From DATHGT01 sp035317605 (GTDB taxonomy: Bacteria > Methylomirabilota > Methylomirabilia > Rokubacteriales > CSP1-6): a DNA stretch of 8,810 nt. Position numbers and translations under genes: made by a program. The stretch covers positions 1 through 8,810 of the forward strand of contig DATHGT010000245.1 in the NCBI GenBank assembly GCA_035317605.1. The letters are read 5' to 3'. Below, one piece after another: positions 1 to 5,916 of the stretch (positions are counted from its first letter, which is position 1; every line of letters starts with the position of its first letter). Below the pieces are notes generated by a model. The model worked only from the letters and a program-made list of their open reading frames with translations. It searched no databases and was not told where the DNA came from.

Positions 1-607
1 CGACGAGCCGGCGGCGCCACACGAACGGCGTCCCGAGGAGGTACACGAGCGCGAAAGCCGGCAGCACGACGAACGCCGCCAGCATCTTCACGTTGAAGGC
101 CAGCCCCACGAGCGCCACGGCGAGGAGCAGGAAGCGGCGGCTTCCGTCTTCCGCCGCCTTCAGCAGCGCCCACGCCGCGAACAGCAAGACCAGGACGAGA
201 CAGCTTTCGGTGTTGCTCGATCGGTCGACGGCGACGCTCACCGGCGTCAGGGCGAGAACGAGCGCGGCGAGCGACCCCGCGCCTTGGCCGAATCGCCGCC
301 CGACCAGGTGATGGACGAGCCACACCGCGGCCACGCCTTCGAAGACCTGTGGCAGCAGCACGCTCCATCCGTGGAAGCCGAACAGCTTGACGCTCGCGAC
401 CTGGATCCACGCGGCCAGCGGCGGCTTGTCGACCGACACGAAGCCGGCCGGATCGAACGAGTGGTAGAGGAAGTTGCGCCAGCTCTGGCTCATGCTGCGC
501 ACGCCCGCGGTGTAGTACTCGTTGCCGAATCCGTTCTGGTCGAGACGCCAGATCCGCAGGCCGGCGGCGAGCAGGAGGATGGCGGGCAACGCGAGTCGTG
601 AGAGCAC
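1..607 (-). CDS. GT39/PMT-type membrane glycosyltransferase (YkcB-like), C-terminus beyond window
   Basis: The minus strand encodes 202 residues from a GTG at 605-607 to the window edge. It belongs to the dolichyl-phosphate-mannose-protein mannosyltransferase-like family (PMT/ArnT, GT-C fold), integral membrane enzymes that move a sugar from a polyprenyl-phosphate donor to an acceptor on the outer face of the cytoplasmic membrane. A hydrophobic first helix (about residues 5-17) is followed by the family's first periplasmic loop with NGFGNEYY (25-32), FDPAGFVSVDKPP (51-63) and AAWIQ. Later come SVAVDRSSNTES (124-135) and GLAFNVKML (168-176), all typical of YkcB-like proteins. Glu30 lies where GT-C enzymes place an acidic catalytic residue; that is inferred by analogy. 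Full members usually exceed 450 residues, so more than half is missing. A GAGAGGAG stretch about 12 bases upstream supports the GTG start, though the spacing is long. It is divergent from the transporter operon. Donor and acceptor are unknown. Confidence 0.85.
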   Translation of the reverse strand, partial: MLSRLALPAILLLAAGLRIWRLDQNGFGNEYYTAGVRSMSQSWRNFLYHSFDPAGFVSVDKPPLAAWIQVASVKLFGFHGWSVLLPQVFEGVAAVWLVHHLVGRRFGQGAGSLAALVLALTPVSVAVDRSSNTESCLVLVLLFAAWALLKAAEDGSRRFLLLAVALVGLAFNVKMLAAFVVLPAFALVYLLGTPFVWRRRLV

Positions 608-632
608 GGCGATTGGACGCTCCTCTCGGTGC

Positions 633-646
633 CGGCGTTGACGCCG
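633..646. repeat. 14-bp inverted repeat, possible operator
   Basis: CGGCGT-TG-ACGCCG is a near-perfect dyad (6-bp arms, 2-base centre). It lies between the divergent glycosyltransferase gene and the -35 box of the transporter promoter. The position would suit a regulator acting on either gene, but in DNA this GC-rich such a dyad can occur by chance. No regulator gene is in the window. Confidence 0.3.
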
Positions 647-682
647 ACCCTCGCACGACGCCCCCCGCGCCCGCAAGAGGCA

Positions 683-710
683 TTGACACCCGCGACCCAC
701 GCGATACCAT
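683..710 (+). promoter_or_regulatory. Sigma70-like promoter for the transporter operon
   Basis: A perfect -35 box TTGACA (683-688) is followed after 16 bases by TACCAT (705-710), a 4/6 match to the -10 consensus. A shifted -10 reading (GATACC at 703) is possible but spaced worse. Transcription would begin near 717, giving a leader of about 165 nt before the first binding-protein gene. A TTGACA is uncommon in DNA this GC-rich, and the site sits in the only long plus-strand gap ahead of the operon. Inferred from sequence alone. Confidence 0.55.
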
Positions 711-742
711 CCGGCAGCACTGTTTCGCCAACAGTTTTCGAG

Positions 743-769
743 GAGCGCCACGGCTTCGCCGGGGCGCTC
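743..769 (+). promoter_or_regulatory. Leader hairpin 1
   Basis: GAGCGCC (743-749) pairs with GGCGCTC (763-769). Inside, CGGC (751-754) pairs with GCCG (758-761) around a 3-base TTC loop, leaving one A/G mismatch at 750/762. This gives an 11-bp GC-rich hairpin shortly downstream of the predicted transcription start. No U-tract follows, so it is not a canonical terminator. It may stabilise the 5' end or form part of a regulatory leader. Confidence 0.5.
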
Positions 770-842
770 TGAGCGGTGGCAGTGCGAGGTGAGCCGCGCT
801 CGGGCGGCGAGCCGAGACCTTCAGTGATCGAGGTCGGGGGTT

Positions 843-866
843 GGGGGGCCCGTGGCTAGGCCCCCC
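843..866 (+). promoter_or_regulatory. Leader hairpin 2 just upstream of the ribosome binding site
   Basis: GGGGGGCC (843-850) and GGCCCCCC (859-866) form a perfect 8-bp stem with an 8-base loop, ending 6 bases before the AGGAGG of the next gene. No U-tract follows, so termination is unlikely. A second G5 run at 836-840 could compete for the C6 arm. The hairpin may keep the ribosome binding site accessible or modulate initiation. Confidence 0.5.
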
Positions 867-872
867 ATGTTC

Positions 873-878
873 AGGAGG
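873..878 (+). promoter_or_regulatory. Strong ribosome binding site fixing the start at 883
   Basis: AGGAGG lies 4 bases before the ATG at 883. It decides against the upstream in-frame GTG at 841, which would add 14 residues ahead of the Tat motif and has no ribosome binding site. Confidence 0.8.
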
Positions 879-882
879 TCAA

Positions 883-2502
883 ATGGATCGTCGTGGGTTT
901 CTCAAGCGTTCCGGGACGGCGGCCGCGGTCGCGATGGCGGGACCGCTCGTGGTCACCTCGCGCGGCGCCGCGCAGACCGACCGTCTCGTGGTGGCCGTCG
1001 GCCAGTGGGGCATCGAGACGCCGCTTGCCTGGCGCGGCGTGCAGGCCGAGAAGCCGCTCTGGGACTGCGTCTACGACCCGCTGATCCTGCGCGACCCCAA
1101 GACGTGGGAGTACCGTCCGTGCCTGGCCACGGAATGGAAGCCTTCGAACGAGATGAAGACGTGGACCTTCAAGCTCCGCTCGGGCGTGAAGTTCCACGAG
1201 GGCTGGGGCAACGTCACCGCGGAAGACGTCAAGTTCACGGTCGAGCAGAGCTTCAAGCCCGACGCGCTCGGTGGCTCCGCCTACTTCTTCCGCAACCATC
1301 TCGACCGCATCGAGACGCCCGACAAGCTCACGGTGGTGATGCACTTCAAGAGCCGCCAGTGGATCGTGCCGTCGCTCTTCACTCAGTACGTCGGCTACCA
1401 GAACGTGCTCCCGAAGAAATACCTCGAGAGCGTGGGCGAGGAGAAGGCCTCGGCGCATCCCATCGGCACCGGTCCCTATCGGCACGTCGAGGGCAAGCAG
1501 GGCGACTTCCACCGCTTCGAGGCCGTGGCCAATCACTGGCGGAAGACGCCCGCGTTCAAGCAGCTCGTCATCCGCCGGATCCCCGAGGTGGCCACGCGCC
1601 TGGCCGGGCTGCGCTCGGGCGAGATCGACGTCACCCAGGTGTTCGGCGATTACCTGCTGCAGGCCCAGAAGGCGGGGCTGCGCATCCACGAGTCGCCCAA
1701 CGCCGCCCAGTACTGGGTGATCCTCACGGGGCAGACCACGTCGAACCGCGAGGATTACTGCCCGCAGTGCCCGTGGGCCGGCGAGCCCGGCAACGCCAAG
1801 AGTCTGGAGAACGCCCGCAAGGTCCGCCTGGCCCTGAACCTCGCGGTCAACAAGCAGGCGATCTATAGCGGACTCTGGAAGGGCCGCGGGGGCGACACGC
1901 CGTACTCGTACTATTACTACCCGTTCCACAAGGGCTACAGCACGGACTGGAAGGTCCCGGCCCACGATCTGGAGCGCGCCAAGAAGCTGCTGGCGGAGGC
2001 GGGGCAGGCGGGAGGCTTCGAGGTCCGCGTCAACCCCTACGTGCAGCTCGTGGCCCAGGACGGCCCCGACGTGATGGAAGCGGTCGCGCTGGACTGGGAA
2101 AAGCTCGGGATCAAGGTCAAGCGCTTTCCCGAGGCGACCAGCAGCTTCGGCCCCAAGATGCGGCTGCGCAAGAGCAACAAGACGTTCTCGGTGTACGGGG
2201 GGCCGCCCTTCGACGAGCCCCTGGCCGCGTGGGAGCGGGTGCTCCACTCCAAGTCCGCGTTCAACCTGCTGCTCGACGGCGCCTTCGACGAGGACATCGA
2301 CGCGGGCATGCGCGAGTTCGACGTCGAGCGGCGCACCAAGCTCGGCCGCGACCTCGGCCAGAAGCTCTACGACGGCTACTACGGCGTCATGCTCGGGATG
2401 AAATCGCTCACGTGGGCGGTGTCCAAGAAAGTCGGCGTCTGGCCCACCCTCGCCTACGTCCCCGCCGAGACCAACTACGAGCTGATCGCCCCGGCAGGCT
2501 AG
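883..2502 (+). CDS. Tat-exported family 5 ABC transporter solute-binding protein
   Basis: This 539-residue periplasmic binding protein (SBP_bac_5; DppA/OppA/NikA class) delivers ligand to the permease pair encoded downstream. The N-terminus MDRRGFLKR holds a twin-arginine motif (R3-R4-G-F-L), followed by an Ala-rich h-region (12-24) and a likely cleavage near A30, so it is probably exported folded through Tat. The family hallmark follows at about residues 79-120: CLATEW, then WTFKLRSGVKFHEG and AEDVKFTVE. Later come HPIGTGPYR, ARKVRLALNLAVNKQAI and AKKLLAEAG, all standard for the family. Length fits (500-550). Oddities are C62, C80 and a C293-P-Q-C296 pair in an exported protein, suggesting disulfides or metal binding. 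There is no lipobox, so it should be soluble. It is first in the operon, behind a structured leader. Its TAG overlaps the GTG of the next gene by one base. Ligand unknown: peptide, opine, nickel-chelate and others are possible. Confidence 0.93.
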   Translation: MDRRGFLKRSGTAAAVAMAGPLVVTSRGAAQTDRLVVAVGQWGIETPLAWRGVQAEKPLWDCVYDPLILRDPKTWEYRPCLATEWKPSNEMKTWTFKLRSGVKFHEGWGNVTAEDVKFTVEQSFKPDALGGSAYFFRNHLDRIETPDKLTVVMHFKSRQWIVPSLFTQYVGYQNVLPKKYLESVGEEKASAHPIGTGPYRHVEGKQGDFHRFEAVANHWRKTPAFKQLVIRRIPEVATRLAGLRSGEIDVTQVFGDYLLQAQKAGLRIHESPNAAQYWVILTGQTTSNREDYCPQCPWAGEPGNAKSLENARKVRLALNLAVNKQAIYSGLWKGRGGDTPYSYYYYPFHKGYSTDWKVPAHDLERAKKLLAEAGQAGGFEVRVNPYVQLVAQDGPDVMEAVALDWEKLGIKVKRFPEATSSFGPKMRLRKSNKTFSVYGGPPFDEPLAAWERVLHSKSAFNLLLDGAFDEDIDAGMREFDVERRTKLGRDLGQKLYDGYYGVMLGMKSLTWAVSKKVGVWPTLAYVPAETNYELIAPAG

Positions 2503-3422
2503 TGCAGCGGTTCATCCTCGGGCGCCTCTTGCAGTCGATCGCGTCGATGCTGGTGGTGTCGGTGGTGGTCTTCGTGCTCGTCCGGCTGTCGGGCGATCCC
2601 ATCCGCATCATGGCGCCGCCCGAAGCGTCCGAGGCCGACATCGCGATGATGCGCAACTACCTCGGCCTCGACCGGCCCTGGCCCGTGCAGTACTGGAACT
2701 TCCTCTCCCGCGCGCTCCAGGGCGACTTCGGCAAGTCCGTGCGCTTCCGGCGGCCGGCCATCGAGCTGATCGCCGAGCGCTACGGCGCGACGCTGGAGCT
2801 CGGAGGCCTCGCGGTGCTGATCGTGATCGCGGTCGCGCTGCCCGTCGGCGTGTACTCGGCGGTGCGACGCGGCACCACCCTCGACTACGTGGCCCGTGGC
2901 TTCGCGGCCCTCGGCCAAGCGGTGCCGCCGTTCTGGCTGGGCCTGCTGCTGGTGCTGCTCTTCGGCGTGCTGCTGCACCTCGTGCCGACGTCCGGCCGCG
3001 GCACTCCGCTGCACGTGATCCTGCCCGGGATCACGCTCGGCTGGTTCGCGGTGGCCGGCCTCATGCGGCTGACTCGGTCGTCGATGCTCGACGTGCTGGG
3101 CACCGAGTACGTCAAGCTCGCGCGCATCAAGGGGCTGCCCGAGCGCCAGGTGATCTGGAAGCACGCGTTCAAGAACGCCGCGCTGCCGGTGGTGACGTTC
3201 GGCGCGCTCCTGTTCGTGGCCCTGCTCAACGGGTCGATCATCGTGGAGACGGTGTTCAACTGGCCCGGCCTCGGCCTGCTCGTGATCGAGGCCGTGGACT
3301 CGCGCGACTACCCGATCGTGCAGGGCGTGGTGCTGTGCCTGTCCGCGATGTACATCGGCATGAACCTGCTCGTCGACGTCCTCTACGCGTACCTCAACCC
3401 GCGCATTCGCTACTCCCAGTGA
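2502..3422 (+). CDS. DppB-type ABC transporter permease
   Basis: This 306-residue inner-membrane permease is one half of the channel of a dipeptide/oligopeptide/nickel-class importer. The GTG start at 2502 shares its G with the preceding TAG stop, giving coupled translation; starts further upstream would run through the first binding-protein gene. TM1 is near residues 9-29, followed by the typical DppB periplasmic loop with YLGLDRPWPVQYW (53-65) and GDFGKSV (74-80). TM2 is about 97-120, TM3 139-161, TM4 172-190, TM5 228-246 and TM6 274-296. The cytoplasmic EAA loop, which contacts the ATPase, is at 202-230 (EYVKLARIKGLPERQVIWKH and onward). ETVFNWPGLGLL (249-260) is also a DppB hallmark. The length is normal. 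Its stop sits in an 11-bp direct repeat. It pairs with the DppC-type gene at 5027. A dpp symbol is withheld because the substrate is not determined. Confidence 0.93.
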   Translation: MQRFILGRLLQSIASMLVVSVVVFVLVRLSGDPIRIMAPPEASEADIAMMRNYLGLDRPWPVQYWNFLSRALQGDFGKSVRFRRPAIELIAERYGATLELGGLAVLIVIAVALPVGVYSAVRRGTTLDYVARGFAALGQAVPPFWLGLLLVLLFGVLLHLVPTSGRGTPLHVILPGITLGWFAVAGLMRLTRSSMLDVLGTEYVKLARIKGLPERQVIWKHAFKNAALPVVTFGALLFVALLNGSIIVETVFNWPGLGLLVIEAVDSRDYPIVQGVVLCLSAMYIGMNLLVDVLYAYLNPRIRYSQ

Positions 3423-3438
3423 TCCATTCCCAGTGATC
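3414..3438. repeat. 11-bp direct repeat spanning the DppB-type stop codon
   Basis: TCCCAGTGATC occurs at 3414-3424 and again at 3428-3438, a 14-base period. The first copy contains the TGA stop of the permease; the second lies in the short gap before the next gene. It looks like a small slippage duplication and has no evident function. Confidence 0.6.
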
Positions 3439-3483
3439 ATGCGTGCCTGTCGAACCGCCACCATCGCTGGCGCCGCGCGCGCC

Positions 3484-3489
3484 AGGAGG
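3484..3489 (+). promoter_or_regulatory. Ribosome binding site of the second binding-protein gene
   Basis: AGGAGG lies 5 bases before the ATG at 3495 and fixes that start. The 72-base gap before it is the longest within the operon. I see no convincing -35/-10 pair there, so the gene is probably read from the upstream promoter. Confidence 0.75.
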
Positions 3490-3494
3490 GACCG

Positions 3495-5030
3495 ATGACC
3501 CATCTCATCTCGCGTGTGCTCGTGCTGCTCTGCCTGCTGCTCGGCGTCGCCGCCCCGGCGCTGGCCGCGCCCGAAGGCACCATGACGTGGGGCCTGCACA
3601 TCACGCTGGCCTCGCGCTGGCTCGACCCCGCCGAGACCGAGGGCATCATCACCCCGTTCATGGTGCTCTACGCGCTCCACGACGCGCTCGTCAAGCCGAT
3701 GCCGGCGGGGCTCAACACCCCGAGCCTGGCCGAGTCGTTCACGGTCTCGAAGGACGGTCTCACCTACGAGTTCGTGATCCGCAAGGGCGTCAAGTTCCAC
3801 AACGGCGAGCCGGTGACGGGCACGGACGTCAAGTTCTCGTTCGACCGGTACAAGGGCTCGGGGGCCAAGCTGCTCAAGGAGCGCGTGCGCGAGGTGCAGG
3901 TGGTCGATCCCGGCCGCGTGCGCTTCCACCTCAAGGAACCCTGGCCTGACTTCATGACCTTCTACGGCACCTCGGCCACGGGCGCCGGCTGGATCGTGCC
4001 GAAGGCTTATGTGGAGAAGGTCGGCGACGACGGCTTCAAGCGCGCGCCCATCGGGGCGGGGCCGTACAAGTTCGTGAGCTTCAATCCCGGCATCGAGCTG
4101 GTGATGGAGGCGTGGGACGGCTACTGGCGCAAGGTCCCCAACATCAAGCGGCTCGTCTACCGGAGCCTGCCCGAGGAGACCACGCGGGCGGCCGCGCTCA
4201 AGAAGCGCGAGGTGGACATCGCCTATCTGCTGAGCGGGCCGGTGGCCGAGGACATCCGGGTCACGCCCGGATTCAAGCTGGTGGCCCCCAAGGAATCGCC
4301 GGCCGTGTTCTGGCTCGATCTCCCGGATCAGTGGGACCCGAAGTCGCCGTGGCACGATCGGCGCGTGCGCCAAGCCGTGAGCCACGCCATCGACCGCGAC
4401 GCGCTCAACCAGGCCGAGACGCTCGGGTTCTCGAAGCCGACGGGCTCGCTGATTCCGCGCGCGCTGGAGTTTTCCAAGATCTTCGAGCCGGATCCGTTCG
4501 ATGCCCGCAAGGCCAAGCAGCTGCTGGCCGAGGCCGGCTTTCCCAACGGCTTCGACGCCGGCGATTTCTACCCCTGGCCCCCGTATTTTTCGATGGGTGA
4601 GGCGCTGGCCGGCTACCTCCAGAACGTGGGGATCAAGACCAGGATCAAGACCATGGAACGGGCCGCGATGACGGCGGCGTGGCGCGAGAAGAAGCTCAAG
4701 AACGTGATCATCGGCATCACTGGCGCCGGCGGCAACGCGGCCACCCGGCTCGAGGCCTACGTCAGCAAGAGCGGCATCTACACCGCCGGGGTCAGCCCCG
4801 ACGTCGAGGACCTGTTCCAGCGCCAGGCGCGCGAGACCGACGTGAAGAAGCGCGAGGCGATGCTCCACCAGATCCAGACCCTGCTCCACGAGCGCCTGAC
4901 CCACGTGCCGATCTACGAGCTGGCCTTCATCTGGGGCGTGGGGCCGCGCGTCGAGGAGCCGGGCGTGAACCTGATCCGCAGCTTCGCCTACTCCGGACCC
5001 CTCGAAGACGTGAAGCTCAAGAAGCCGTGA
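3495..5030 (+). CDS. Sec-exported family 5 ABC transporter solute-binding protein
   Basis: This is a second periplasmic binding protein of the SBP_bac_5 class, 511 residues, inserted between the two permease genes. The N-terminus MTHLISR plus a Leu-rich core (8-18) and ALAAP is a Sec signal peptide, cleaved near A24 or A25. There is no Cys lipobox, so the mature protein is soluble. Family hallmarks include LAESFTVSKDGLTYEFVIRK (78-97), GVKFHNGEPVTGTDVKFSF, APIGAGPYKF, a WDGYWRKVPNIKRLVYR segment, RRVRQAVSHAIDRDAL and AKQLLAEAGFPNGF. The mature part has no cysteine, unlike the first binding protein. By eye the two share only family-level motifs and differ in export route, so a fresh tandem duplication is unlikely. 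They may widen the ligand range of one channel. Translation starts at an ATG behind a good AGGAGG. Its TGA overlaps the GTG of the next gene by four bases (GTGA). Ligand unknown. Confidence 0.93.
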   Translation: MTHLISRVLVLLCLLLGVAAPALAAPEGTMTWGLHITLASRWLDPAETEGIITPFMVLYALHDALVKPMPAGLNTPSLAESFTVSKDGLTYEFVIRKGVKFHNGEPVTGTDVKFSFDRYKGSGAKLLKERVREVQVVDPGRVRFHLKEPWPDFMTFYGTSATGAGWIVPKAYVEKVGDDGFKRAPIGAGPYKFVSFNPGIELVMEAWDGYWRKVPNIKRLVYRSLPEETTRAAALKKREVDIAYLLSGPVAEDIRVTPGFKLVAPKESPAVFWLDLPDQWDPKSPWHDRRVRQAVSHAIDRDALNQAETLGFSKPTGSLIPRALEFSKIFEPDPFDARKAKQLLAEAGFPNGFDAGDFYPWPPYFSMGEALAGYLQNVGIKTRIKTMERAAMTAAWREKKLKNVIIGITGAGGNAATRLEAYVSKSGIYTAGVSPDVEDLFQRQARETDVKKREAMLHQIQTLLHERLTHVPIYELAFIWGVGPRVEEPGVNLIRSFAYSGPLEDVKLKKP

Positions 5031-5911
5031 GCACGGTCACCGCTGACGCCAGGGAGACCACGGCGGCCGCGCCGCGCGCGGGGGAGCGGCGCTGGCCACC
5101 GATGGTTCCTCTGGTCATCGTGGTCGTGCTGTTGCTGTGCGCGATCCTGGCCCCGGTCCTGAGCCCGCACTCGCCGCTCGAGGGATCGCTCGGCGAGCGG
5201 CTGGCGCCGCCGATGGGGATGGAGGGCGCCAAGCCCGGACACTTCCTCGGCACCGACCGGCACGGGCGCGACACGCTGAGCCGGCTCATCCACGGCGCGC
5301 GCATCTCGCTCTCGGTGTCGGTGGTGGGCATCGTGCTCACCGGCACGCTCGGCAGCTTCGTCGGCCTCCTCGCCGGCTTCCTCGGCGGCTGGACCGACAC
5401 GCTGCTGATGCGGCTCGTGGACGTCTCGCTCTCGCTGCCGGGCATCCTGATCGCGGTGCTGCTGTCGGTGGTGTTCGAGCCGTCGTTCGGCAACGTGATC
5501 ATCGTGGTGGTCTTTCTCTTGTGGCCGAGCTACGCGCGCCTGGTCCGCGGCGAGACGCTCGCCCTCAAGCACCAGGAGTTCGTGTCGCTGGCCCGCGTCG
5601 CCGGCTGCTCGAACCTCACGATCATGTTCCGCCACATCGTGCCGAACCTGGTCCCGTCGATTCTGGTGCTCGCGACGCTGCACGTCGGGTACATCATCGT
5701 GCTGGAGGCGGCGCTCTCGTTCCTCGGTGTCGGGCTGCCGCCGCCGACGCCGTCGTGGGGCGTGATGGTCGCCGACGGCCGCGGCCTCATCGAGCAGGCC
5801 TGGTGGATCTCGATCCTCCCCGGCATCGCGATCCTGGTCACCGTCCTCTCGCTGAACATCCTCGGCGATTGGGTGCGCGACCGCCTCGATCCCAAACTTC
5901 GGCAGGTCTAG
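5027..5911 (+). CDS. DppC-type ABC transporter permease
   Basis: This 294-residue inner-membrane permease is the second half of the channel, partner of the DppB-type protein. The GTG at 5027 lies in a GTGA overlap with the previous stop, implying translational coupling; an internal ATG at 5102 would cut into the cytoplasmic N-terminus before TM1. A polar N-tail (1-25) precedes TM1 (27-45). The DppC signature HFLGTDRHGRDTLSRLIHGA is at 72-91. TM2 (about 93-118), TM3 (138-150), TM4 (156-167), TM5 (208-232) and TM6 (260-279) follow. The EAA loop is around 184-207 (EFVSLARVAGCSNLTIMFRH). EAALSFLGVGLPPPTPSWG (227-245) and GDWVRDRLDP (280-289) are standard C-terminal DppC motifs. Length is normal. 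Five bases separate it from the ATPase gene. Confidence 0.93.
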   Translation: MSTVTADARETTAAAPRAGERRWPPMVPLVIVVVLLLCAILAPVLSPHSPLEGSLGERLAPPMGMEGAKPGHFLGTDRHGRDTLSRLIHGARISLSVSVVGIVLTGTLGSFVGLLAGFLGGWTDTLLMRLVDVSLSLPGILIAVLLSVVFEPSFGNVIIVVVFLLWPSYARLVRGETLALKHQEFVSLARVAGCSNLTIMFRHIVPNLVPSILVLATLHVGYIIVLEAALSFLGVGLPPPTPSWGVMVADGRGLIEQAWWISILPGIAILVTVLSLNILGDWVRDRLDPKLRQV

Positions 5912-5916
5912 CGCCG

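Larger units (their letters stand above)
816..880 (+). promoter_or_regulatory. Possible switching leader: GACCTTC can pair locally or with the ribosome binding site
   Basis: GACCT (816-820) is complementary to AGGTC at 831-835, forming a local 5-bp hairpin. The extended GACCTTC (816-822) is also complementary, with one G-U pair, to GGAGGTC (874-880), which covers most of the Shine-Dalgarno sequence of the first operon gene. A strong hairpin (843-866) nests inside the longer pairing. The two pairings are mutually exclusive, the layout of a translational switch. No known riboswitch or T-box consensus is recognisable, and this is inference from base pairing only. Confidence 0.3.

Noticed and set aside
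93..601. Plus-strand open frames (72 and 105 codons)
   Set aside because: The minus strand here encodes a clear GT39 protein; these frames are its shadows.
841..882. Upstream in-frame GTG start for the first binding protein
   Set aside because: It would add 14 residues before the Tat motif, overlaps the leader hairpin and lacks a ribosome binding site; the ATG at 883 has a strong one.
871..2247. 458-codon open frame on the minus strand
   Set aside because: Antisense to the first binding-protein gene, with an Arg/Leu/His/Glu-rich product and no recognisable motif.
2499..4904. 801-codon open frame on the minus strand
   Set aside because: It lies antisense to the DppB-type gene and the second binding-protein gene, both certain. 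Its product is a low-complexity run of R, H, E, L and G with no domain, as expected from GC-rich codon bias.
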